DNA of 63,060 bases from Marmoricola sp. (GTDB lineage: Bacteria > Actinomycetota > Actinomycetes > Propionibacteriales > Nocardioidaceae). Within the stretch, counting starts at the first letter, position 1. Every line of letters begins with the position of its first letter. The DNA lies in contig JAOPYC010000034.1 of assembly GCA_025964795.1 (NCBI GenBank), positions 1-63,060 on the forward strand. Reading direction: 5' to 3'. The position numbers and the translations under genes are program-made. Positions 23,995 to 32,818 of the stretch are shown here, in pieces. The notes under the pieces were generated by a model that saw nothing but the letters and a program-made list of their open reading frames with translations, was not told the DNA's origin and did not search any database.

Positions 23995-25233
23995 GTGACG
24001 CACAACGAGATCGTCGAGATCCGCGGTCACCTGATCGACACCGCTGCGCTGTCGAAGGTGCTCAACGACATCGACGAGTACGGCGGCGACTACCGCGTCG
24101 AGCAGTTCGACATCGGGCACGGCACCGACGATCCGTCGTACGCCCGCATCGACGTGTCCGCCGAGGCCGAGGCCACCCTGCAGCGGATCCTGATGCGGCT
24201 GCAGATCCACGGGGTCAACATGGTCGACCCGGGCGAGGCCCAGGTCGAGGTGGCCGAGCGCGACGGCGTCTTCCCCGACGGCTTCTACTCCAGCACCAAC
24301 CTGGAGACCCAGGTGCGCATCGACGGCCACTGGGTCGGCGTACGCAACCCGGAGATGGACTGCGGCCTCGTCGTGGACGCCGCCGGTGACGACCTCTCGG
24401 TGCGGACCCTGCCCATGTCGGACGTCCGCACCGGCATGCGGATCGTCTGCGGCGCCTCCGGCATCAAGGTGACCGTGCCGCTCTCCACCAAGGAGGAGGG
24501 CTCGTTCGGCTTCATGGAGTCCGACGTCTCCAGCGAGAAGCCGCAGGCGGTGCTGGTGCGCCAGGTGGCCGAGGGGATGCGCGAGGCCAAGGAGGCCGGC
24601 CAGAAGGTGCTGTGGGTCGGTGGCCCCGGCGTCGTGCACACGGGAGCGGCACCGGCGATGGTGGCGCTCGTCGAGGCGGGGTACGTCGACGTCCTCTTCG
24701 CCGGCAACGCCCTGGCCACCCACGACATCGAGTCCGCGCTCTACGGCACCTCGCTCGGGGTGGACCTCGCGCGCGGGCAGGGCGTCGAGCACGGCCACGA
24801 GCACCACATCCGCGCGATCAACACGATCCGCAAGTCAGGGTCCATCCGGGCCGCGGTGGAGGACGGGGTGCTGACCAGCGGGATCATGCACGCACTGGTC
24901 ACCCACGGGAAGCGGTTCGTGCTCGTCGGCTCGGTCCGCGACGACGGGCCGCTGCCCGACGTCTACACCGACGTGATCGAGGGTCAGCGAGCGATGCGCG
25001 CCGAGCTCGACGACGCCGGCTTCTGCCTGATGGTCGCGACGATGCTGCACTCGGTGGCGACCGGCAACATCCTGCCCGCCTCGGTGCCCCTGGTCTGCGT
25101 GGACATCAACCCGGCGACGGTCACCAAGCTGGCCGACCGGGGGTCCTCACAGGCACGGGGCATCGTCACCGACGTCGGGCTCTTCCTCGAGCAACTCGCG
25201 ATGGAGCTCGCCCCCACCTACCGACGCGCCTGA
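23995..25233 (+). CDS. TIGR00300 (LOR/SDH-type) enzyme, putative ornithine cyclodeaminase-like
   Basis: This 412-residue protein starts at GTG with AGGAG upstream. The N-terminal part (about 1-100: EIRGHLIDTAALSKVLNDI) is the LOR domain; the C-terminal part has an NAD-binding fold of the deoxyhypusine-synthase type (WVGGPGVVHTGAAPAMVALV, LFAGNALATHDIE, GHEHHIRAINTIR). The family includes the archaeal ornithine cyclodeaminase and the C-terminal half of cyanobacterial ArgZ/AgrE; the arginine-dihydrolase half of the latter is absent here. It may convert ornithine to proline with release of ammonia, but the activity is not proven for this group. Its last 68 bases overlap the opposite-strand ROK gene. 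Confidence 0.8.
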   Translation: MTHNEIVEIRGHLIDTAALSKVLNDIDEYGGDYRVEQFDIGHGTDDPSYARIDVSAEAEATLQRILMRLQIHGVNMVDPGEAQVEVAERDGVFPDGFYSSTNLETQVRIDGHWVGVRNPEMDCGLVVDAAGDDLSVRTLPMSDVRTGMRIVCGASGIKVTVPLSTKEEGSFGFMESDVSSEKPQAVLVRQVAEGMREAKEAGQKVLWVGGPGVVHTGAAPAMVALVEAGYVDVLFAGNALATHDIESALYGTSLGVDLARGQGVEHGHEHHIRAINTIRKSGSIRAAVEDGVLTSGIMHALVTHGKRFVLVGSVRDDGPLPDVYTDVIEGQRAMRAELDDAGFCLMVATMLHSVATGNILPASVPLVCVDINPATVTKLADRGSSQARGIVTDVGLFLEQLAMELAPTYRRA

Positions 25234-26170
25234 TCCGGCCCGCCGTACGCGCCAGGTCGGCGATGCCGATCACGCCCGCGAGCGGTCCCAGCTCGGCGCC
25301 GACCAGCTCCGGCAGGTCGCGGTAGCCGGCCCCGACCAGGCTCTCGGCCATCGAGGTGCGGGCGCGGCCCAGAAGCAGGTCCCCCGCCGCGGACACGCCG
25401 CCACCGACCACCACGAGCGGGGGGTCGAACGCCGCGACGAGGTTGGCGACCCCGACGCCGAGCCAGTGCCCCACCTCGTCGTACGCCGCCAGGGCGATCG
25501 GGTCGCCCTCGTGGGCCGCCGTGGTCAGCGCCGGGCCGGACAGCTCCGAGCCGGCGGCCGCCGCGGACCGCGCCAGCGCCCGACCGGAGCAGTACTGCTC
25601 CCAGCAGCCCGAGCGACCGCACTGGCAGGGCAGGCCGTCGGGCACCATCTGCATGTGGCCGAACTCCCCGGCCATCCCGTTCGTCCCGCGGTGCACCGAG
25701 CCGTGCATCAGCAGGCCGCCGCCGATCCCGGTGCCGAGCGTGATCATCACCGCATCGCGCACGTGGCCGGCGGCCCCGAACTGGGCCTCGGCCCACATCG
25801 CCGCCGTCGCGTCGTTGTCGACGAGCACGTCGCCGAGGATGCGGACGCCGAGCCGCTTGGTCAGGCTGGGCGAGAGCGGCTCGTCCCGCCACGGCAGGTG
25901 CGGCGCGAACCGCACGCGCTGGGCGTCGCGATCCACGAAGCCGGCGGCCGCGACCCCCACCGGGCAGCGGCCGTAGACCGCCAGCAGCCGGCCGACGACG
26001 TCGACGAGGGCGTCCTCGACCTCCTGGACCGAGGCCTGCTCCAGCCCCACGCCGGCACTCGGCGTGGCCGTGGCCTCGGTGTCGAGGACCCGGCCGCTGT
26101 TGTCGACCACCGCCGCGAGCACCTTGGTGCCGCCGATGTCGACGCCGATGGACAGGCTCACCGGCCCCAT
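25166..26170 (-). CDS. ROK family sugar kinase (second copy in operon)
   Basis: This protein of 334 residues has the ROK ATP motif GVDIGGTKVLAAVVD, LGTGIGGGLLMHG, EFGHMQM and the zinc-binding CQCGRSGCWEQYCSG (three Cys plus His). It phosphorylates a hexose such as glucose or an N-acetylated sugar. It is the last gene of a six-gene operon and starts 13 bases inside the GT-C gene. The last 29 residues or so form a basic tail (rich in Arg) that reads through into the region antisense to the TIGR00300 gene; it looks like a drifted stop rather than a domain. Confidence 0.88.
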   Translation of the reverse strand: MGPVSLSIGVDIGGTKVLAAVVDNSGRVLDTEATATPSAGVGLEQASVQEVEDALVDVVGRLLAVYGRCPVGVAAAGFVDRDAQRVRFAPHLPWRDEPLSPSLTKRLGVRILGDVLVDNDATAAMWAEAQFGAAGHVRDAVMITLGTGIGGGLLMHGSVHRGTNGMAGEFGHMQMVPDGLPCQCGRSGCWEQYCSGRALARSAAAAGSELSGPALTTAAHEGDPIALAAYDEVGHWLGVGVANLVAAFDPPLVVVGGGVSAAGDLLLGRARTSMAESLVGAGYRDLPELVGAELGPLAGVIGIADLARTAGRIRRVGRWGRAPSRVARGRARRR

Positions 26171-27648
26171 CCTTCCGGTGCCTCGAACATGGTCACGTCC
26201 TTCGACTCGTGGAGCACCCGCCAGCCCTCCAGGTGCCCGAGCTCGTAGGCCAGGGCGCTCTTGGGCGGCAGCAGCGCGTAGCGCACCTTCGACTCACGCA
26301 AGGTGCGGTCCCACCCTCGCTTCAGCTCCTGCAGGTCCAGCTGCTTCTGCAGCCAGGCGGTCGTGTAGGCGTCGGAGTAGCCGTCGATCACCGGGTTCAG
26401 CTCGGGGTGTCGCCACATCAGGTAGCCGCCCATCACGTCCGTGGCCTGGACCGAGGTGCCGTCGGGCAGACGGTCGAGCGCCGGGTTGAGCCATCCCGGC
26501 ACCGTAGCGGGTCGGTCGGCCGTGACCGGCACGAGCGCGGTCATGGCGGCCACGGCCGCGACGACGACGGCCGCGACGACCGCCCGCTCGCGCCGGGGCG
26601 CCGGCCGGCTGCGGCCGACGAGGGACTGCAGGGCCGCGGCGACGAACGGCACCGTCATCATCGCCGCCAGTGGGACGGTGCGGACGGCGTAGGCACTCCA
26701 GCCGGCCGCCATCAGGAGGAGCAGCAGGGACACCCAGTCCGGACGCTCGTCGCGTCGCACCATCAGCCAGATCACCAGGGTCACCACGACCAGCAGCGCC
26801 GCGATGGCCGCCTGGCGGTCGTGGAAGTCGGTCGGGGCCCACTCGCTGTGGAACTTGGCACGCCCGCCGACGAGCAGCACGGCGCCGTAGAGCCGTGGAC
26901 CGACCGGGGTCGCGGCAGCGGCCACCAGCGAGAGGACGGGTACGGCGAGCAGGCGGAGCAGCACCGGCCGCAGGTCGGCGAGCCGGGAGCGCTGGTCGAT
27001 CGCGATGCCGAGCACCGCCACCAGCCCGATCAGCGCGCCGATCGGCCACATGCCGTGCACGGTGGCCCAGACCCAGGTCAGCGGGACCAGCCACCAGCGC
27101 GGCCGGAGGTCCTGCGCCGTCCGCAGCCAGACGTGGGTCACGACCAGGACCAGCAGGTAGCTGACCACCTGCGGGCGCGGAGTGAGGTTGGCGCTCATGC
27201 CCAGCACCGCCAGCAGGCTCACCACGGCGGCGGGCAGCGGGTCGGCGTACCGCCGGGCGACGAGGAAGACCGTCACCACCGTGGTGAGCACGACGAGGCC
27301 GCTCAGCCAGGCCACGCCGGCGAGGCCGAACGCGTTCTCCGTCAGCGCCATCAGCATCTGGCTGGCCCACTGCGTGGGGACCCAGTCGCGGTGGCCGAAC
27401 GTGGAGACGTGCCCGGGGTGGCGCAGCGACCAGTGGGTGAGGAACTCATGCCCGTAGCGAAGGTGGAAGAAGGTGTCGGGGTTGGAGATGGGCGCGGTGA
27501 CCGCGCGGACCATGCCGAACAGCAGACCCGCCAGCAGCAGGTAGGGCATCCAGCCCAGCACCCGGGTGACGGCGTCGCCCTTCCCGGGCTCCGACCCGGT
27601 CTCGGCCTCGGGCGCCGTCCGGGTCGCAGGCCCCACCGGGTGTGTCAC
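26158..27648 (-). CDS. Polytopic GT-C-like membrane protein
   Basis: This 496-residue protein has about ten membrane helices between residues 30 and 380 and a C-terminal outside domain (about 390-496). The first outer loop, PISNPDTFFHLRYGHEFL, has the Asp and His pattern of lipid-linked sugar transferases (GT-C fold), so it probably transfers a sugar or oligosaccharide outside the membrane. The exact family is not recognised. The GTG start overlaps the stop of the upstream ROK gene (GTGA) and the end overlaps the next ROK gene by 13 bases. Being held between two sugar kinases suggests a shared sugar pathway (inference). Confidence 0.7.
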   Translation of the reverse strand: MTHPVGPATRTAPEAETGSEPGKGDAVTRVLGWMPYLLLAGLLFGMVRAVTAPISNPDTFFHLRYGHEFLTHWSLRHPGHVSTFGHRDWVPTQWASQMLMALTENAFGLAGVAWLSGLVVLTTVVTVFLVARRYADPLPAAVVSLLAVLGMSANLTPRPQVVSYLLVLVVTHVWLRTAQDLRPRWWLVPLTWVWATVHGMWPIGALIGLVAVLGIAIDQRSRLADLRPVLLRLLAVPVLSLVAAAATPVGPRLYGAVLLVGGRAKFHSEWAPTDFHDRQAAIAALLVVVTLVIWLMVRRDERPDWVSLLLLLMAAGWSAYAVRTVPLAAMMTVPFVAAALQSLVGRSRPAPRRERAVVAAVVVAAVAAMTALVPVTADRPATVPGWLNPALDRLPDGTSVQATDVMGGYLMWRHPELNPVIDGYSDAYTTAWLQKQLDLQELKRGWDRTLRESKVRYALLPPKSALAYELGHLEGWRVLHESKDVTMFEAPEGWGR

Positions 27649-28589
27649 CGGCGTCGCGCCAGGTCCGCCACACCCACCATGCCGCCCGCGTTGCCGAGCT
27701 GGGCCTGTCGCACCTCGAGCATGGGGCGGTGCCCACGGACGGTCACGTGGTTCTCGAAGCTGGTCCGGATGGGGCCGAGGAGCAGCTCCCCGGCCTCGCT
27801 CACGCCACCGCCGATGACCACGACGTTGGGGTCGAGGACCGCGGTCAGCGTGGCCACGCCCTGGCCGATCCAGTCGCCGAGCTCGGCGAGCCGCTCGATC
27901 GCGAAGGGGTCTCCCGCCTGGGCGGCCTCGGTGATCATCGGCCCCGTGATCAGCGCGACGTCCCCGCCGGCCCGCTCCAGGAGGTCCTCGGCCCGCCCGG
28001 GAGCCTGGGCCGCATGCTCACGCGTCATCCGCGCGAGGGCGTTGCCGGAGCCGTAGGACTCCAGGCAGCCGAGGTTGCCGCAGCCGCAGAGGACGCCCCC
28101 GGGGACCATCTGGATGTGGCCGACCTCGCCGCCGAAGCCGAAGCCGCCGCGCACCAGCTCGCCGTCGATGACCACGCCGCCGCCGACCCCGGTGCCGATG
28201 GTGAGCAGCAGCAGGTCGTCGACGTCCTCACCGGCCCCGAAGGTGAACTCGCCCCAGGCCGCCGCGTTGGCGTCGTTCTCCACGATGACCGGCAGGTCCA
28301 GCTCCTTCTGGAGCCGCTCCTTCAGGGGCTCGTCGCGCCAGGCGAGGTTGGGGGCGAAGACCACGGTCGCGCGCTGCTTGTCGACGAACCCGGCTGCACA
28401 GACTCCGACCGCCTCCACCTCCCGGGACCCGACCAGCGAGCGGACGAGGGTCCCGATGGTGCGCACGATCTCGGCGGGATCCGTGGCCGGGGACTCCGTG
28501 CGGTCGCGGGCGACCAGGTCGCCGTGCTCGTCCACGAGCCCGGCGGCGATCTTGGTGCCGCCCACGTCGACACCCACGGTGTAGGTCAT
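27645..28589 (-). CDS. ROK family glucokinase
   Basis: This 314-residue ROK kinase has YTVGVDVGGTKIAAGLVD, NDANAAAWGEFTFG, TIGTGVGGGVVIDG and the zinc-binding CGCGNLGCLESYGSG motif. It resembles GlkA, the main glucose kinase and a player in carbon catabolite repression in Streptomyces; that gene has a similar neighbourhood there (from memory). It uses ATP to make glucose 6-phosphate. Start and stop each overlap neighbours by 4 bases. Confidence 0.88.
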   Translation of the reverse strand: MTYTVGVDVGGTKIAAGLVDEHGDLVARDRTESPATDPAEIVRTIGTLVRSLVGSREVEAVGVCAAGFVDKQRATVVFAPNLAWRDEPLKERLQKELDLPVIVENDANAAAWGEFTFGAGEDVDDLLLLTIGTGVGGGVVIDGELVRGGFGFGGEVGHIQMVPGGVLCGCGNLGCLESYGSGNALARMTREHAAQAPGRAEDLLERAGGDVALITGPMITEAAQAGDPFAIERLAELGDWIGQGVATLTAVLDPNVVVIGGGVSEAGELLLGPIRTSFENHVTVRGHRPMLEVRQAQLGNAGGMVGVADLARRR

Positions 28590-29011
28590 CGGTCCTCGTC
28601 CCAGTCGTCGGCTGCGTCCAGGTCGATCTTCTCCACCGAGGGCGACCTCTGCTGGTCGTCCACCCGCGTGGCGAGCAGTCCCGCGGCGGCGTGCATCAGC
28701 GAGCTGGCCGCGACGGCCAGGTGGGCGCGGACCTCCGGGTTCGTCTGGCGTACGACGTGGATGACCTGGCAGACCGGGCAGTAGCGGCAGTCCTCGCTGC
28801 CGGTGGCGACGTGCTCGCTGACGTCGTTGACCGCGTGGGCGAAGGCCCCCGCGGCACCAGCGGCGCTCCCTGCGTAGTCGGTGCCCTGGTCCCGGGCCCA
28901 CTCCGAGAGGGCGCCGAGGAGCTTGGCGGCCTCCTCCCCCACGCTCCCCACGGCCTCGGGGTTGCCGGGACCGGGCGGGGTGCCGTCCTGGCCCTCGTCT
29001 GAGTCGCTCAC
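28586..29011 (-). CDS. Conserved actinobacterial protein (DUF5304-like), CxxC-containing
   Basis: This protein of 141 residues has an acidic, Gly/Pro-rich N-terminus, a helical middle with CRYCPVCQVIHVVRQTNPEVR (Cys, Cys and His could bind zinc), a hydrophobic helix (HLAVAASSLMHAAAGLLA) and an acidic end. I take it as the small protein that sits between ArsA-like and glucokinase genes in many actinobacteria, sometimes filed as DUF5304; that label is from memory. It starts inside the ArsA stop codon (GTGA). Function unknown. Confidence 0.7.
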   Translation of the reverse strand: MSDSDEGQDGTPPGPGNPEAVGSVGEEAAKLLGALSEWARDQGTDYAGSAAGAAGAFAHAVNDVSEHVATGSEDCRYCPVCQVIHVVRQTNPEVRAHLAVAASSLMHAAAGLLATRVDDQQRSPSVEKIDLDAADDWDEDR

Positions 29012-30195
29012 GCCTGTCCCTCCTGCTCGAACCGGAACCGTACCTGCAGCGCGCCGTCCTCCACGCGTGCGGCGGCGACGGTGTGGCGCCGCAGGGCCGC
29101 GGGCAGGGCCAGCAGCCGGCGGTAGGAGCCGACCGTCACGACGAGCTCGTCCCCGTGCCGGGCCAGGTCCACGTCCTGCTTCTGCGCGAACGGCAGTGCG
29201 ATCCGCAGCACGGCGCCGGTGCCGGTCCGGGTGATGGTCATCGGCCCCTCCCCGCGGGACGCGGCCAGCGGGTCGTCCCCGGCATACGCCGCCTCGGCCA
29301 GCGCGGCCAGTGCGTCGGTGCCCACCGGCTCGCCCGGTCGGTAGTCCGACCGCCAGATCGGCAGGTCGGCGAAGGACTGCCGGACCTCCGCCAGCACGGC
29401 CGCCTGGGAGGTGACCCAGCCCTCCCGCCAGGCGTCGCCCTCCCCCTCGGGGAAGACCCGGTTCGCGATCACGCCGTCGACGCGGTAGCCGTAGAGGGAC
29501 AGCGTGGTCAGCGACCGGCGTGCCTCGGCCACCACGACCGACTCCGGGGTGAGCACCAGCCGCACCGTCGAGCCCTTCTCGCTGAGGATCTGCTGAACCT
29601 CCTCGAGGTCGCGGTGCAGCCGCTCGACCGCCTCGAACACCGAGTCCTCCGGCATCGGCACGCCCGCGGCGCGGGTCAGCACGGGCCGCAGGGCGCGCAC
29701 GACGCGGCGCTGCACCCCGAACACCCGGGTCATGTACCACCCGAGGGCCTCGGGGAGCGCCAGCAGCCGCAACGTCTCCGCGGTGGGCGCGCAGTCGACG
29801 ACGATCACGTCCCACGCGCCGCTGACCGCGTGGTTGCGCAGCTCGAGGAGGGCGAGCACCTCCTCGGCCCCGGGGATGACGGTCAGCTCCTCGGCGGTGA
29901 TCGGGTCGACCCCGGCCGCGTCGAGGACGGAGACCAGGTAGCCCTGGATCTCCCCCCACGACCGCTCGAAGCGGCGCTGGACGTCGACCTGGTGCACCCA
30001 CAGGTCGCGCTCGACCTCGACGGGCTCGGGCCCCACCACGGCGAGCCCGAAGGCGTCGCCGAGCGAGTGGGCGGCGTCGGTGGACAGCACCAGGGTGCGC
30101 TGACCGGCGCGGGCCGACAGGGTCGCCGTACCGGCGGCGCTGGTCGTCTTCCCGACCCCACCCTTGCCGGTGAACAGGACGATGCGGGCGGTCAC
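29008..30195 (-). CDS. ArsA/Get3-family ATPase with C-terminal HSP20-like domain
   Basis: The 395-residue protein has the deviant Walker A GKGGVGKT (10-17), the signature LVLSTDAAHSLGDAFG, a switch region with VIVVDCAPTAETLRLL and a C-terminal beta domain (about 310-395, ALPFAQKQDVDLARHGDELVVTVG) like the HSP20-type domain found in ArsA relatives of actinobacteria. No arsenic genes are nearby. Get3-like sorting of tail-anchored proteins, or a chaperone-like role, is more likely than arsenite transport. Only one base separates it from the SRPBCC gene upstream. Confidence 0.85.
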   Translation of the reverse strand: MTARIVLFTGKGGVGKTTSAAGTATLSARAGQRTLVLSTDAAHSLGDAFGLAVVGPEPVEVERDLWVHQVDVQRRFERSWGEIQGYLVSVLDAAGVDPITAEELTVIPGAEEVLALLELRNHAVSGAWDVIVVDCAPTAETLRLLALPEALGWYMTRVFGVQRRVVRALRPVLTRAAGVPMPEDSVFEAVERLHRDLEEVQQILSEKGSTVRLVLTPESVVVAEARRSLTTLSLYGYRVDGVIANRVFPEGEGDAWREGWVTSQAAVLAEVRQSFADLPIWRSDYRPGEPVGTDALAALAEAAYAGDDPLAASRGEGPMTITRTGTGAVLRIALPFAQKQDVDLARHGDELVVTVGSYRRLLALPAALRRHTVAAARVEDGALQVRFRFEQEGQA

Positions 30196-30196
30196 C

Positions 30197-30634
30197 TCAG
30201 GCCAGCGACTCGACGCGCTTCTTCAGGCCCTTGAGGGCCGTGTCGATGATGACCTTCTCCGCCTTCCGGCGCAGCATCCCGATCATCGGGATGCTGAGGT
30301 CGACGGCGAGGCGATAGGTCACCTCGGTGCCCTCGCCGCTGGGCCGCAGCTCGTAGGCACCCTGCATGGCCTTGAGCATCTTGCCCTCGACGAGGTTCCA
30401 GCGGACGGCCGAGTCGCCGTGCCAGTCGTAGCGCAGTGTGTAGCTGTCCTTGATCGGCGCGGCCTCCAGCTCGAAGTGCACCGTGAGGGCGCGCCCGTCG
30501 GGGCCCTCCTCGACGACGTCCGCCTTCTTCATCCCCTGCGCCCACTCCGGGTACGCCGGGAAGTCGGCGATGACCGCCATCACCTGCGCCGCGGGGGCGT
30601 CGATGACGATGCTTGACGTGGTCTGCTCGGCCAT
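30197..30634 (-). CDS. SRPBCC (START-like) lipid-binding protein
   Basis: This 145-residue protein has the SRPBCC helix-grip fold: SSIVIDAPAAQVMAVIADFPAYPEWAQ, followed by a long beta sheet and an end helix (AEKVIIDTALKGLKKRVESL). Such proteins bind hydrophobic ligands in a cavity, as in polyketide cyclases and lipid carriers. It is the first gene of the operon and diverges from the FadD15-type gene, which fits a role with acyl chains or polyprenols. The ligand is unknown. Confidence 0.85.
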   Translation of the reverse strand: MAEQTTSSIVIDAPAAQVMAVIADFPAYPEWAQGMKKADVVEEGPDGRALTVHFELEAAPIKDSYTLRYDWHGDSAVRWNLVEGKMLKAMQGAYELRPSGEGTEVTYRLAVDLSIPMIGMLRRKAEKVIIDTALKGLKKRVESLA

Positions 30635-30818
30635 GGTTCGGGTTCCTGACGTCGACTGCGGAGTCCTGCTGGGATGCCGGTCCGGCCGGTCAAGGTTAAC
30701 GGACACGGCGCTGCCAGGATCAGGCTCCTTCGGGTCACCTCGCGCGCCGGGCCGAGTACCGTGCAGATGCGATCCGGCGCCCTCCGACCCGGATGCCGAG
30801 CTGACGAGAGGTGCACCT

Positions 30819-32624
30819 TTGCGCGAGTACTCCACGGCCCTCCAGGTCGACGTGCCGTCGTCCGGGAACCTGACCGACGACGTCGTCACCAACGGCACCG
30901 AGCACGCCGACACGGTGGTCTTCTCGCGACGCAGCGAGGGAGGCTGGAGCGACGTCACCGCCGCCACGTTCCTGGGAGACGTGCGCGCCGTGGCCAAGGG
31001 CCTGGTGGCCGCCGGCATCGAGGCCGGCGACCGGGTCGCCCTGATCTCGCGCACCCGTTACGAATGGACGGTGCTCGACTACGCCATCTGGTTCGCCGGC
31101 GCGGCCACGGTCCCGGTCTACGAGACCTCCAGCGCCTCCCAGGTCGAGTGGATCCTCACCGACTCGGGTGCCCGCGCCGTGATCACCGAGACCGCCGAGC
31201 ACAGCTCCCGCGTCAAGGAGGTCCGCGACGGGCTGCCCGAGCTGCACCACGTGTGGTCGATCGAGGGCAACGGCCTGGGCGTGCTGCGCACCCTGGGCGA
31301 GGACGTCTCTGACGAGGAGCTCGAGCGGCGACGTACGCACAACGGGCCCGAGGACCTCGCCACGTTGATCTACACCTCGGGCACGACGGGCCGCCCCAAG
31401 GGGTGCCAGCTCACCCACGGCAACTTCATGTTCGAGCTCACCGTGGCGATCGCCGACCTCGACGTCCTGTTCGCCCCGACGGACGAGGACGCGGAGCCGC
31501 CGGCCACCCTGCTCTTCCTCCCGCTGGCGCACGTGTTCGCGCGGATCATCCAGATCGGCTGCGTCAAGGCCCGGGTGCGGATGGGGCACTCCTCGGACAT
31601 CAAGAACCTGCTCGACGACTTCTCGGAGTTCCGGCCGACCTTCATCCTGGCCGTCCCCCGCGTCTTCGAGAAGGTCTTCAACACCGCCTCCCAGCGGGCC
31701 GTGGCCGACGGCCGCGGCAAGATCTTCGGGCGGGCCGCCGACGTGGCCATCGCGTGGTCCCGCGGCCAGGAGACCGGGCGGACCAGCCTCCGTGTCCGCG
31801 CCCAGCACCAGGTCTTCGACCGGCTCGTGTACTCCAAGCTGCGCACCGCGCTCGGCGGCCGGTGCACGCACGCGATCTCGGGCGGAGCTCCCCTCGGGGA
31901 GCGACTGGGGCACTTCTACCGTGGCATCGGCGTCAACGTGCTCGAGGGCTACGGCCTGACCGAGACCACCGCGGCCCTGTCCGCGAACGTCCCGGAGGCC
32001 CAGAAGATCGGCACCGTGGGCCGTCCGCTCCAGGGGACCAGCGTCCGTGTCGCGGACGACGGGGAGCTGCTGTTCCGCGGCGGCCAGGTGTTCGCCGGCT
32101 ACTGGCACAACGACGAGGCCACCGCCGAGGCCAAGGACGCCAACCAGTGGTTCCACACCGGCGACGTCGGCGAGATCGACGACGAGGGCTTCGTCCGGAT
32201 CACCGGCCGCAAGAAGGAGATCCTGGTCACCGCCGGAGGCAAGAACGTGGCCCCGGCCGTGCTCGAGGACCGCCTCCGGGCCCACCCGCTCGTGGACCAG
32301 TGCATCGTCGTCGGCGACGGGCAGCCGTTCATCGCGGCCCTGGTGACCATCGACCCCGAGACCCTGCCCGCCTGGGCCGAGCAGCACCAGAAGTCCGCCG
32401 ACGTCGCGGACCTCGTCGACGACCCGGACCTCCACGCCGAGATCGAGGCGGCCGTGGAGGAGGCCAACAAGGCCGTCTCCAAGGCCGAGTCGATCCGGCG
32501 TTTCGCCATCCTCCCGGCCGCCTGGACCGAGGAGGGCGGCCAGCTGACCCCGAGCCTGAAGCTCAAGCGCGGAGTCGTGATGAGCGAGCACCGCGACGAC
32601 GTGGATGCGCTCTACGTGCGCTGA
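30819..32624 (+). CDS. Long-chain fatty acid-CoA ligase (FadD15-type)
   Basis: This 601-residue AMP-forming enzyme has the ATP signature YTSGTTGRPKG near residue 185, GYGLTETTA near 386, the adenylate-binding YWHNDEAT and HTGDVG motifs and the Lys of GRKKEILVTAGGKN. Length and order match FadD15 of mycobacteria. It activates long-chain acids to acyl-CoA at the membrane for lipid synthesis or oxidation. TTG at 30819 is chosen because GAGAGG lies 8 bases before it and the family's start (REYSTAL) follows; no ATG or GTG in frame is better placed. Confidence 0.9.
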   Translation: MREYSTALQVDVPSSGNLTDDVVTNGTEHADTVVFSRRSEGGWSDVTAATFLGDVRAVAKGLVAAGIEAGDRVALISRTRYEWTVLDYAIWFAGAATVPVYETSSASQVEWILTDSGARAVITETAEHSSRVKEVRDGLPELHHVWSIEGNGLGVLRTLGEDVSDEELERRRTHNGPEDLATLIYTSGTTGRPKGCQLTHGNFMFELTVAIADLDVLFAPTDEDAEPPATLLFLPLAHVFARIIQIGCVKARVRMGHSSDIKNLLDDFSEFRPTFILAVPRVFEKVFNTASQRAVADGRGKIFGRAADVAIAWSRGQETGRTSLRVRAQHQVFDRLVYSKLRTALGGRCTHAISGGAPLGERLGHFYRGIGVNVLEGYGLTETTAALSANVPEAQKIGTVGRPLQGTSVRVADDGELLFRGGQVFAGYWHNDEATAEAKDANQWFHTGDVGEIDDEGFVRITGRKKEILVTAGGKNVAPAVLEDRLRAHPLVDQCIVVGDGQPFIAALVTIDPETLPAWAEQHQKSADVADLVDDPDLHAEIEAAVEEANKAVSKAESIRRFAILPAAWTEEGGQLTPSLKLKRGVVMSEHRDDVDALYVR

Positions 32625-32818
32625 CCTGCACCGACGCTCCCCTGGTCGAGAACTCTGGGCCAATTTCGGCCGGAGTATCCGGATTCTGCGTACAAAACGG
32701 ACTCTGTTACGGCAATCTGTCTCATGTCGTGGAACAGAAGTCGTCTCACGGTGCCAACGGGAGCCGTGGTGGCGTGCGCGGCCGTGTCTCCCCCACGGAC
32801 TAGATAGGTCAAGCGTTC
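32625..32818 (+). promoter_or_regulatory. cpaB leader with two copies of an AC-rich motif shared with flp1
   Basis: This 194-base gap between fadD and cpaB is AT-rich for the genome. It holds AAACGGACT at 32695-32703 and ACGGACTAGA at 32795-32804; both strings recur in the flp1 leader (41676-41687). The second copy lies 15 bases before the cpaB ATG. Together they look like a shared promoter element or regulator site for the tad locus. TAGATA (32801-32806) could be a -10. Confidence 0.45.

Noticed and set aside
23407..24807. 466-codon minus-strand open frame under the hypothetical and TIGR00300 genes
   Set aside because: Antisense shadow of two well-supported genes in high-GC DNA.
29008..30195. 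Arsenite efflux ATPase
   Set aside because: No arsB, arsR or arsC nearby and the C-terminal HSP20-like domain points to the actinobacterial Get3/ArsA-like group.
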